A DNA stretch of 6,025 bases. Source: Marivivens sp. Its GTDB lineage: Bacteria; Pseudomonadota; Alphaproteobacteria; Rhodobacterales; Rhodobacteraceae. The notes beneath the pieces were generated by a model. It saw only the letters and a program-made list of their open reading frames with translations, was not told the origin of the DNA and made no database searches. Below, one piece after another: positions 1 to 5,651 of this stretch (position 1 is its first letter; the number at the start of each line of letters is the position of its first letter). The stretch lies in NCBI GenBank assembly GCA_024642185.1, contig JAHEBR010000138.1:1-6025 (forward strand). The letters are read 5' to 3'. The translations under genes were made by a program, and so were the position numbers.

Positions 1-44
1 TCCTCTCAGATTTATCTGCCGAATGAATTTCTCGTACGGGTCTA

Positions 45-1214
45 TCATAGTCTTCCGAGGAGCGCAGGCGTCGGCCACGCATCCGCCGGAAGCCCAAGCC
101 GCTTTTGCTCCATCTGCACCGCCTCGCGGGTTTTCTCGCCGAGGATCCCGTCGATATCGCCCACGTCATAGCCCTTTGCGGCCAGCTTGCGCTGGAGGTC
201 CAGCATCTGCTCGCCCGTCAGCCCCTCGTCTGCCGCGCCCGCGTCATAGATCGGTGCGCCCATGATGCGGGTGGCGAAATAGGCGGCGGTGGTGACGTAG
301 GTCAGGCTCTGGTTCCATTCGAAATAGACGCGGAAATTGTCGTAGACGAGGAAGGCCGGCCCCTTGTGGCCGACCGGCAAGAGGACGGAGGCCCCAAGTC
401 CCGCAGGGCCAAGATCGCCAGAGCGGGCGCGGACGCCGAGCCGCTCCCAATCGCGCACCGATTTGGTGTGGTTGATGCCGGTCTCCGACCAGTCGAGGCC
501 CGCGGGCGCGGTGATCTGCGTCATCCACGGTTGGTTCGCCTGCCAGCCGAGGTCGGCCAGCATCGAGCCCGCCGAGAGGAGCGCATCGGGGGCCGAGGTC
601 TTGACCGTGACGTGCCCGTCGCCATCGCCATCGCGGCCGTTGTCGCGGATGTCTTTGGGCAGCATCTGCACCTGCCCGATCTCGCCGGCCCAAGCGCCGG
701 TGGTGGTCTGCGGGTCGAAATCGCCATGCATCGAGAGGTCGATCGCGGCGAAGACCTGCGGGCGAAAGATCTCGGGGCGGCGGCAATCATGCGCGAGTGT
801 CACCAGCGCGTTGCGCGTGTTGAAATCGCCCTGCACCTGTCCGAAATCCGTCTCGAAGGCCCAGAAGGCGAGCAGGACACCGCGCGGGATGCCATAGTCG
901 CGCTCGATCTGGCGGAAGGTCGCGTCATAGCGCTGGGAATTGCGGGCGGCGTTGTCGATCCGGTTTTGCGAGATGAGCGAGCGTGAGAAGGTGATGAAAT
1001 CCTTCTGGAAAATCCCCTGCCGCCGGTCGGCGCGCAGCACCGCTTCATCCTGCTGCACTCCACGGAAGAAGGCCTCGACCGCCCCCGAGGGATAGCCCAT
1101 GGCGCGGGCCTCGGCTTTCAGGTCGTCGACAAAGTTACCGAAACTCCCGCCACAGCTTTGCGCCTCGGCGCTGGTGGCGGCGATCAGGGTCAGAACGGCG
1201 AAAATACTGCGCAT
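45..1214 (-). CDS. Secreted lytic murein transglycosylase (MltB/SLT_2 type) with C-terminal peptidoglycan-binding domain
   Basis: Predicted periplasmic lytic transglycosylase that cleaves the MurNAc-GlcNAc bond of peptidoglycan to give 1,6-anhydro ends. The 389-residue product starts with a signal peptide (about residues 1-18, cleavage after AEA). The catalytic domain spans about 25-325: FWAFETDFG gives the likely catalytic Glu121, and GAWAGEIGQVQMLPKDI (173-189) matches the family's second signature. Residues 332-389 form a peptidoglycan-binding repeat (LQRKLAAKGYDVGDIDGILG). The ATG at 1214 was chosen because the signal peptide begins there and a GGAGAGG Shine-Dalgarno lies just upstream; extending to 1292 would bury the signal peptide. 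C21 is not in a convincing lipobox, so a soluble rather than lipid-anchored enzyme is likelier. It is the last gene of the minus-strand run, 32 nt after cbiB. Family assignment is firm; the exact Mlt subclass is not. Confidence 0.93.
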   Translation of the reverse strand: MRSIFAVLTLIAATSAEAQSCGGSFGNFVDDLKAEARAMGYPSGAVEAFFRGVQQDEAVLRADRRQGIFQKDFITFSRSLISQNRIDNAARNSQRYDATFRQIERDYGIPRGVLLAFWAFETDFGQVQGDFNTRNALVTLAHDCRRPEIFRPQVFAAIDLSMHGDFDPQTTTGAWAGEIGQVQMLPKDIRDNGRDGDGDGHVTVKTSAPDALLSAGSMLADLGWQANQPWMTQITAPAGLDWSETGINHTKSVRDWERLGVRARSGDLGPAGLGASVLLPVGHKGPAFLVYDNFRVYFEWNQSLTYVTTAAYFATRIMGAPIYDAGAADEGLTGEQMLDLQRKLAAKGYDVGDIDGILGEKTREAVQMEQKRLGLPADAWPTPALLGRL

Positions 1215-1219
1215 GGCCT

Positions 1220-1239
1220 CTCCGGGGTTTTGCCCGGAG
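1220..1239 (-). promoter_or_regulatory. Intercistronic hairpin between cbiB and the transglycosylase gene
   Basis: Seven-base perfect arms (CTCCGGG / CCCGGAG) flank a 6-nt loop. In the minus-strand transcript the 3' arm ends in GGAG, which is the start of the Shine-Dalgarno GGAGAGG for the gene starting at 1214. No T-tract follows, so it is not an intrinsic terminator. It could hinder ribosome access or protect the upstream cobalamin message; both roles are inference. Confidence 0.5.
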
Positions 1240-1246
1240 CCTAGCC

Positions 1247-2146
1247 TCAGATGAGAGCCGCGCCAAGCGCCAGCGCGAGGATCACGCCCCAAGCCCGCCA
1301 GAGATGCTCGATCGCCTCGTCGATCTCGTCGGCGCCGATCTCTTTCTGCCCCTCGGGATTGACGAAGGGGAAATCGCGCACCTCGCCGTCATAGCTGCGC
1401 GGGCCGGCAAGCGCGATGCCAAGGCCCCGCGACAGCGCCGCCTCGGGCCAGCCGGCGTTGGGCGATTTGTGCTTGCGGGCGTCGGCGGCAATATCGCCCC
1501 AGCTTCCGCGGAAGCCGCCGACCGCCCAGAGGATCAAGGCCGTGGCGCGTGCGGGGATCAGGTTGAGAAGGTCGTCAAGCCGGGCCGAGGCCCAGCCGAA
1601 CTCGGCGTATTTCTCGGTGCGATAGCCGATCATGCTGTCGGCGGTGTTGATGAATTTGTAGAGGAGGAGCCCCGGCAGCCCGCCGATCAGGAACCAGAAG
1701 GCAGGGGCGATCACCCCGTCGCTGAGGTTCTCGGCAGCACTTTCGATGGCGCTGCGGGCGATGGCGGGGGGCTCCATGTCTGCGGTGTCGCGGCTGACGA
1801 TCTTGGCGACCGCCAGACGCGCATCGCCGGTCGAGATGCGCAGGGCATTGGCCACATCCTGCACATGGGCGACCAAGGACCGCTGCGCCAAGAGGATCGC
1901 ACCGACGACAATCTCGCCCGGCGCGCCAAGCATTCCGGCCACGGTATTGCCGATGGCCGAAGCCACGAGGACCATGATGACAACGGCGATGATCCCGCGC
2001 CGTTTGCGGTTCGGCCCTTCGTTCAACTCGCGGTCCAAGAACGCCACGAGCCGCCCCATCAGAACGGCGGGATGCGGGATCCGGTCCCAGAGCCATTTCG
2101 GCTCGCCAAGAATCGCGTCGAGGATGAGGGCAAGGGCGAGGGTCAT
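1247..2146 (-). CDS. cbiB: Adenosylcobinamide-phosphate synthase CbiB (called CobD in Pseudomonas denitrificans naming)
   Basis: Integral membrane enzyme that attaches the (R)-1-amino-2-propanol phosphate arm to adenosylcobyric acid, giving adenosylcobinamide phosphate. The 299-residue product shows the family signatures in order: LDAILGEPKWLWDRIPHP (9-26), SRDTADMEPPAIARSAIESA (118-137), ENLSDGVIAPAFW (139-151), NTADSMIGYRTEKYAEFG (167-184) and SPNAGWPEAALSRGLG (228-243). Hydrophobic segments near 51-70, 78-88, 150-163, 200-210 and the C-terminus fit a polytopic inner-membrane protein. Length is normal for the family. The ATG overlaps the stop of the upstream decarboxylase gene by 4 nt (ATGA), and a good Shine-Dalgarno GGAGG lies 7 nt upstream inside that gene, so translation is probably coupled. 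Its substrate partner is made by the upstream gene. Confidence 0.96.
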   Translation of the reverse strand: MTLALALILDAILGEPKWLWDRIPHPAVLMGRLVAFLDRELNEGPNRKRRGIIAVVIMVLVASAIGNTVAGMLGAPGEIVVGAILLAQRSLVAHVQDVANALRISTGDARLAVAKIVSRDTADMEPPAIARSAIESAAENLSDGVIAPAFWFLIGGLPGLLLYKFINTADSMIGYRTEKYAEFGWASARLDDLLNLIPARATALILWAVGGFRGSWGDIAADARKHKSPNAGWPEAALSRGLGIALAGPRSYDGEVRDFPFVNPEGQKEIGADEIDEAIEHLWRAWGVILALALGAALI

Positions 2147-3078
2147 AGGGCTGCCTCCAGCTGGCTCCAGCGATCCGGCGCGGGCAGGCCGAGACGGAGC
2201 CATGTTTTCGAATAGGGAAAGATGCGCGACCAGACATGGCCGCGCGCCAGCCGCTCTTGCCACTGAGCCGCGTCGTCGACCTCGTAGAGCCGGAAAAGGG
2301 AGGTGCCGCCGACCACTTTGGCGCCACGTTCGATCATCAGGGCATCGAGCCGGTCGCTGTCGGACGCAAGCCTCGCACGGGTGGTATCGGCCCAACCCGC
2401 ATCGGCCAGCGCCGCCGCACCAATCGCCAAGGCGGGGCCTGAGACTTGCCACGGACCCAAAGCCTCGCCCAGTTTCGCGATGAGCATTGGGTCGCCAATC
2501 GCAAAGCCCAGCCGCGCGCCCGCAAGCCCCCAGAATTTCCCAAAGCTCTTGAGCACGATCCGCCCCGGCTGTGCGGCAAGGTTGATGAGAGAGGCCTCCG
2601 GCATCACATCGCAAAAGCTCTCGTCGATGATGGCAAGGGGGGCACCAATCTCGCTTGCCGCCCAAACCCGCCCATCGGGATTGTTGGGATGCACGACGAC
2701 CTGCGCGTCGCGCCCGTCAGGTGAGACCGTCCAGCCTGCCCCCACAAAACTCGCCGCGTGTTCGTTGTAGGTCGGTCCTTGGACCGACACCGCCCCCGCC
2801 TTCGCCAGCGTCGGAATCCGCGCGATCAGCGCCGAGGCCCCTGCCGCCGGCAGGATCGCCGCCCCCTCGGGCACATTCCAGAACCGCCGCGCCGCTTCGC
2901 TCAAGGCCGCAAAAGCCGCGCTGTCGGGCAGGGCGTTCCACGCCTCTAGGGGGATGGCCCCCACCGGATAGGCAACCGGATTGATCCCGGTCGACAGATC
3001 GAGCCACCCGGCCCGCGTTCCGCCATAGGCCGCAATCGCCGCGTCGAGCCCGCCGCCGTGATCGCGCCCGTTGGACAT
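2143..3078 (-). CDS. cobC: Threonine-phosphate decarboxylase / cobalamin PLP enzyme (CobC of P. denitrificans; CobD in Salmonella naming)
   Basis: PLP-dependent fold-type I enzyme of the HisC/CobD family. It is expected to decarboxylate L-threonine-O-3-phosphate to (R)-1-amino-2-propanol phosphate for CbiB. The 311-residue product has HPNNPDGR (130-137), IDESFCDV (151-158) with the pyridine-nitrogen Asp152, the Schiff-base lysine motif SFGKFWGLAGARLGF (Lys181, Arg189) and a C-terminal WLRLGLP with the carboxylate-binding Arg295. All key residues seem present. The ATG at 3078 was chosen because it overlaps the stop of the DUF1636 gene by one base (TGATG) and the protein then begins at the usual point; extending to 3141 would run into that gene. 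No strong Shine-Dalgarno precedes it, which fits translational coupling. Distinguishing it from a histidinol-phosphate aminotransferase rests on the SFGKFWGL motif and the adjacent cbiB. Confidence 0.94.
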   Translation of the reverse strand: MSNGRDHGGGLDAAIAAYGGTRAGWLDLSTGINPVAYPVGAIPLEAWNALPDSAAFAALSEAARRFWNVPEGAAILPAAGASALIARIPTLAKAGAVSVQGPTYNEHAASFVGAGWTVSPDGRDAQVVVHPNNPDGRVWAASEIGAPLAIIDESFCDVMPEASLINLAAQPGRIVLKSFGKFWGLAGARLGFAIGDPMLIAKLGEALGPWQVSGPALAIGAAALADAGWADTTRARLASDSDRLDALMIERGAKVVGGTSLFRLYEVDDAAQWQERLARGHVWSRIFPYSKTWLRLGLPAPDRWSQLEAAL

Positions 3079-3449
3079 CAGTCGCTGTCCGGCAACGGCA
3101 GATGCCGCGAGACGAAATGCCCCTTTACCCCGACCGGCCATTCGCGGAAGGGAACCTGCCCCTTTTCGCTTTGCGCGTGTTTCACCGCATAATCGACCAA
3201 CGCCTGAGCATCCTCTTCATTCGGCTCGAACTTGCCCATCGAATAGGAATTCTTGCCAGCCCCCTGCACGATCACGTTGCAGGCCCGCTCGCAGCCCATC
3301 GTGCACGACACCCGCCGCGTCTTGATCCCCGCGGCCTCGGCACGCGGCTCGATCAGCGCGGCAAAAGCCTCGCCGTCGGTCTGCTCCATTCCGGTGGTTT
3401 CCCAGCCCTCGCGCTTGCAGGTATCGCAGATGGTGATCCAGGTTGTCAT
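3078..3449 (-). CDS. DUF1636 family cysteine-rich predicted metal-binding protein
   Basis: A 123-residue soluble protein of the DUF1636 family, found mostly with cobalamin genes in alphaproteobacteria. Visible cysteines are C8 and C11 (ICDTC) and C49, C53 and C57 (SCTMGCERACN). This layout resembles thioredoxin-fold [2Fe-2S] ferredoxin-like proteins, so iron-sulfur or other metal binding is plausible. The biochemical role is not known. The ATG at 3449 was chosen over the open extension to 3647 because AAGGCGGGA provides a Shine-Dalgarno and the conserved sequence starts there. It is the first gene of the minus-strand cobalamin operon and its TGA overlaps the next ATG by one base, so it is made in step with the linker enzymes. 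A role in redox or cobalt handling for the pathway is inference. Confidence 0.88.
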   Translation of the reverse strand: MTTWITICDTCKREGWETTGMEQTDGEAFAALIEPRAEAAGIKTRRVSCTMGCERACNVIVQGAGKNSYSMGKFEPNEEDAQALVDYAVKHAQSEKGQVPFREWPVGVKGHFVSRHLPLPDSD

Positions 3450-3508
3450 GAGTCCCGCCTTATGTTTGCGAGGTCTTGAACCGGATTTGCCCACTTTGCG
3501 CAAGACTC

Positions 3509-3517
3509 TGTGGATAA
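3509..3517 (-). promoter_or_regulatory. DnaA box, perfect consensus
   Basis: On the minus strand these bases read TTATCCACA, identical to the high-affinity DnaA-ATP/ADP box of bacteria. A weaker copy (CCATCCACA, two mismatches) lies at 3530-3538, exactly 21 bp away and in the same orientation, which places both on the same face of the helix. The site is upstream of the DUF1636-cobC-cbiB operon and 43 bp from a CtrA-type site. The sequence match is direct; binding by DnaA is inference. Confidence 0.55.
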
Positions 3518-3529
3518 GGACGACAATGC

Positions 3530-3538
3530 TGTGGATGG
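3530..3538 (-). promoter_or_regulatory. Weak DnaA-box-like site
   Basis: Minus-strand CCATCCACA matches seven of nine positions of TTATCCACA. It would carry little weight alone, but it is in phase (two helical turns) with the perfect box at 3509-3517 and has the same orientation. Cooperative binding is inference. Confidence 0.3.
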
Positions 3539-3559
3539 CCGCAAGAAAGCGGACGGGCG

Positions 3560-3574
3560 TTAACCATTCGTTAA
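3560..3574. promoter_or_regulatory. CtrA-type binding site TTAA-N7-TTAA
   Basis: The sequence TTAACCATTCGTTAA is an exact match to the full CtrA motif of alphaproteobacteria, with the frequent TTAACCAT half. It lies 94 nt before the ATG of the receiver-like gene at 3668 and 111 nt from the start of the divergent DUF1636 gene. CtrA sites often overlap the -35 region of promoters they activate; no clear -10 element can be assigned here, so direction of control is open. By motif alone it is a strong candidate. Confidence 0.65.
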
Positions 3575-3667
3575 GGAAAACGGCGGACTGAGAGTTATCG
3601 GGTGCGAATATTTTCCCGAAATACCATTGAATAAGAAAAATTATCACCGCAGAAGCGTGAGGGTTTG

Positions 3668-4033
3668 ATGCATATTTTGATTGTCGAGAGCAAAGCCGAA
3701 CTCGGCCGGCTCTGGCAGCGCCACCTGGAAAGACACGGTCATACGGTCGACTTTGCAGAAAACGCAGGCCAAGCGACGAGTGCCATCGGCGCTAATACCT
3801 ATGAGGTCATTCTCATGAACCTCGTCCTCGAAGGCCACTCCAGCACCTTGGGCATCGCTGATTATGCCCGGTTGCGCCAACCGCAGACCAATCTGGTCTT
3901 TGTCTCTGATTCGACATTCTTCTCGGCTGGTATGCTCTTTGCCGCCAGCGCCAACGCCCGTACCCTCGTCCGAACCGAGACTGATCCTCAGGATCTCGCG
4001 GCCATCGTCGAATACTACGGTTGTCATGCATAG
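3668..4033 (+). CDS. Single-domain receiver-like protein with Asn at the phospho-acceptor position
   Basis: A 121-residue protein with the outline of a CheY-type receiver and no output domain. Strand 1 is HILIVES (2-8), strand 3 is VILMNLVLEG (47-56), strand 4 is NLVFVS (75-80), and the C-terminal helix follows TLVRTETDPQDL. In a normal receiver, strand 3 reads M-D-L; here it is Asn51. The acidic pair after strand 1 is reduced to E7-S8, and the conserved Lys of strand 5 appears replaced by Arg102. Ordinary aspartyl phosphorylation is therefore unlikely, although a phosphorylation-independent regulator is possible. The ATG at 3668 has GAGGG four nt upstream; the adjacent TTG at 3665 would be too close. 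It stands alone between two divergent cobalamin units, with a CtrA-type site upstream. Partner and function are not known. Confidence 0.82.
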   Translation: MHILIVESKAELGRLWQRHLERHGHTVDFAENAGQATSAIGANTYEVILMNLVLEGHSSTLGIADYARLRQPQTNLVFVSDSTFFSAGMLFAASANARTLVRTETDPQDLAAIVEYYGCHA

Positions 4034-4056
4034 CATCAGGTCGGATTCGTCTCCCC

Positions 4057-4094
4057 TGCGCCGCATATCCGTTTGCGCCGGAGGGCGCGGCGCA
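4057..4094. repeat. Inverted repeat downstream of the receiver-like gene, with an alternative inner hairpin
   Basis: Perfect 8-nt arms TGCGCCGC (4057-4064) and GCGGCGCA (4087-4094) enclose a further TCCG/CGGA stem (4068-4071 / 4079-4082). A competing hairpin GCGCC-GGAG-GGCGC (4075-4088) uses part of the same bases. It starts 24 nt after the stop of the receiver-like gene and could end that transcript, but no T-run follows, so intrinsic termination is not supported. Confidence 0.4.
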
Positions 4095-4101
4095 CTATAG
4101 C
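4073..4101 (+). promoter_or_regulatory. Possible sigma-70-type promoter for the small protein-cbiX unit
   Basis: TTGCGC (4073-4078) and TATAGC (4096-4101) are separated by exactly 17 nt, the preferred spacing. The -10 matches four of six and the -35 three of six consensus positions, acceptable for a GC-rich alphaproteobacterium. Transcription would begin near 4108 and give a leader of about 130 nt. The elements overlap the inverted repeat at 4057-4094. This is a pattern match only. Confidence 0.35.
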
Positions 4102-4238
4102 CGGTTGAAGACGAAGCCCATGTGGCCAGAGCGGTTGGTGGCGCGGCGGTTGACCCTGAAGGGGACCAAGGCCCACGTCGTCAAGCCTCGCGTGACCAGC
4201 GCGGGCCCTCTGGTACATGGATAACCGGAGGACCGTCG
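4102..4238 (+). other. Gene-free, possibly structured leader before the small protein gene
   Basis: No convincing gene lies between 4034 and 4238; the last part may be an mRNA leader. A long-range stem is possible: GACGA (4110-4114) with TCGTC (4178-4182), and GTGGCC (4122-4127) with GGCCCAC (4170-4176, one bulge). Inside it, GGT...CCC-TGAA-GGG...ACC (4148-4167) can form a hairpin. A Shine-Dalgarno GGAGGA (4227-4232) sits 6 nt from the ATG. I see no cobalamin-riboswitch core (no B12 box). GC-rich sequence folds easily by chance. Confidence 0.3.
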
Positions 4239-4469
4239 ATGAAAGCCGCTCTCACCCTTATCCTCATGGCATTCGCCGGCAGCGCTGCCGCGCATACCGG
4301 CCATATCGCCGATGCTGCCGGTCACGACCACTGGATCGCCGGCGCGGCGCTCGGTCTTGCACTTGGTCTGAGCGCATGGGCTGCAATCAAAAGCTGGAAA
4401 GACGCCGATAAGCAGACCGCCGAGGAAGAGGCCGAAGAGACCAAAGAGAGCGAAGGCGAAACCGCATGA
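4239..4469 (+). CDS. Small exported/membrane protein with His-rich N-terminus (DUF6732-like)
   Basis: A 76-residue protein: signal-like segment (1-18, ending GSAAA), a short His-rich stretch HTGHIADAAGHDHW (19-32), one hydrophobic helix (about 33-50) and a highly acidic tail (61-75). It resembles small Rhodobacterales proteins that I recall as the DUF6732 family, though I cannot check this. The HxxH...HDH arrangement just before a membrane helix recalls nickel/cobalt permeases of the HupE type and CbtB, so metal binding at the periplasmic face is a reasonable guess. The start has a perfect Shine-Dalgarno GGAGGA; an in-frame GTG at 4122 was rejected because it would bury the signal segment. 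Its stop overlaps the start of cbiX (ATGA), so the two are translationally coupled, which supports a cobalamin-related role. Function is unproven. Confidence 0.85.
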   Translation: MKAALTLILMAFAGSAAAHTGHIADAAGHDHWIAGAALGLALGLSAWAAIKSWKDADKQTAEEEAEETKESEGETA

Positions 4470-5614
4470 AAACCGGTGTGATGATCTGTGGCCACGGCTC
4501 GCGCAGCCAATCGGCTGTCGATGAATTCCGCGTCTTGGCCGAAAAGCTTCCGGCCTATCTGCCCAAAGACTGGATGACCGACTACGGCTATCTCGAGTTT
4601 GCCAATCCCGTCCTGCGCGACGGTCTCGACAAGCTGCGCGATGCGGGCTGCGAGCGCATCCTCGCCGTGCCGGGGATGCTCTTCGCAGCGATGCACTCGA
4701 AGAACGATATCCCGACCGTCCTCAACACCTATGCAAAGAAACACGGCATTGACGTGCGCTATGGCCGCGAGCTGGGCGTCGATCCCAAGATGATCGCCGC
4801 CGCCGGCGCCCGCATCCAAGAGGCGCTCGACAAGGCCAATGCCGAAAAGGGCGAGGTTCCGCTGCACGAAACCTGCCTCGTCGTCATTGGCCGCGGCGCC
4901 TCCGATCCCGATGCCAACGGCAACGTCTCGAAAATTGCCCGGATGCTGCAAGAAGGCATGGGCTTTGGCTGGTGCGAGGTCGGCTATTCCGGCGTGACCT
5001 TCCCGCTTGTCGAGCCTTGCCTGCAACACGTCGCGCGGCTCCCCTACAAGCGCGTCGTCGTCTTCCCCTATTTCCTCTTCTCCGGCATCCTGATCGACCG
5101 CATCTACGGCTTCACCGATCAGGTCGCCGCCGAATACCCCGAGATCGAGTTCATCAAGGCCCCCTACCTTGGCGATCACCCCAAGGTCCTCGAAACCTTC
5201 GCCGAGCGGATCACCGAACAGGTGGGCGAAGTTCCGCCCCCCAACTGCGCCATGTGCAAATACCGCACGCAGGTTCTGGGCTTTGAGGCCGAGGTTGGCG
5301 CCGTGCAGGAAAGCCACCACCACCACGTCGAAGGCCAGGGCGCTTCGGCCCCCGGCTCCAACGTGGCCGACTGCAAACTCTGCGACACCTTCTGCACCGG
5401 CCTCTGCCGGCTCGAGCAAAAGCCGCACGGCCATGCAAGCCACGTCAAACAAGGCGAATGGCATGATCACGGCGACGGGCAGGTCCACTTCCACGCCCAC
5501 TCCCACGGCCATCACCACCACGGCCATGATCACGACCATGATCACCACCACGCGCCCTATCCCCACGCGGATCACCCGCACGGCCCCGAAAGCGCCCGCA
5601 AGACCAAGAAATAA
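4466..5614 (+). CDS. cbiX: Sirohydrochlorin chelatase CbiX, long form with Cys-rich and His-rich C-terminal tail
   Basis: Class II chelatase that inserts a divalent metal, cobalt for cobalamin, into sirohydrochlorin (factor II). The 382-residue protein has two fused chelatase halves. The first contains CGHGSRSQSA with His10 and MLFAAMHSKNDIP with His77, the expected active-site histidines; the second (about 134-250) includes VVIGRGASDPDA and FPYFLFSGILIDRIYGF. The tail carries NCAMCKYR (C261, C264), matching the MxCxxC-type iron-sulfur motif of long CbiX proteins, then a separate cluster C303-x2-C306-x3-C310-x3-C314. Histidines follow: four at 284-287 and 22 between 321 and 372. The tail probably buffers cobalt or nickel. 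The ATG overlaps the previous stop by 4 nt. Iron insertion for siroheme is the main alternative activity. The tail DNA is repetitive (CATGATCAC at 5525 and 5537). Confidence 0.95.
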   Translation: MKTGVMICGHGSRSQSAVDEFRVLAEKLPAYLPKDWMTDYGYLEFANPVLRDGLDKLRDAGCERILAVPGMLFAAMHSKNDIPTVLNTYAKKHGIDVRYGRELGVDPKMIAAAGARIQEALDKANAEKGEVPLHETCLVVIGRGASDPDANGNVSKIARMLQEGMGFGWCEVGYSGVTFPLVEPCLQHVARLPYKRVVVFPYFLFSGILIDRIYGFTDQVAAEYPEIEFIKAPYLGDHPKVLETFAERITEQVGEVPPPNCAMCKYRTQVLGFEAEVGAVQESHHHHVEGQGASAPGSNVADCKLCDTFCTGLCRLEQKPHGHASHVKQGEWHDHGDGQVHFHAHSHGHHHHGHDHDHDHHHAPYPHADHPHGPESARKTKK

Positions 5615-5651
5615 CCGGCTTCTTTTGGCCTGAAATACTCCCGCCGGAGGC

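Noticed and set aside
1..44. CAGAT-TT-ATCTG (7-18) as a terminator after the transglycosylase gene
   Set aside because: Short arms with almost no loop and no T-run on the relevant strand.
105..986. Long open frame on the plus strand opposite the transglycosylase gene
   Set aside because: Antisense shadow in high-GC DNA; the minus-strand frame has clear catalytic and signal-peptide motifs.
1304..2215. Long plus-strand open frame opposite cbiB
   Set aside because: Low-complexity, charged translation with no recognisable domain; opposite a firmly identified gene.
2259..2265. GCCACTG, the end of a B12 box, as part of a cobalamin riboswitch
   Set aside because: It lies inside the cobC coding region on the opposite strand and the rest of the riboswitch core is absent.
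3481..3504. Minus-strand promoter TTGCGC-17-TTCAAG for the DUF1636 operon
   Set aside because: The -10 match is poor; no convincing promoter for the operon could be placed by eye.
3450..3508. GANTC methylation sites at 3450-3454 and 3504-3508 as a CcrM-control signal
   Set aside because: About one such site is expected by chance in a stretch this long, so two are not informative.
3609..3623. Inverted repeat TATTT-TCCCG-AAATA upstream of the receiver-like gene as an operator
   Set aside because: Five-base arms in AT-rich sequence are easily due to chance and match no operator that I know.
3450..3647. N-terminal extension of the DUF1636 protein to an ATG at 3647 on the minus strand
   Set aside because: The added 66 residues look unlike the family, lack a Shine-Dalgarno, and would cover the CtrA and DnaA sites; the ATG at 3449 has a good one.
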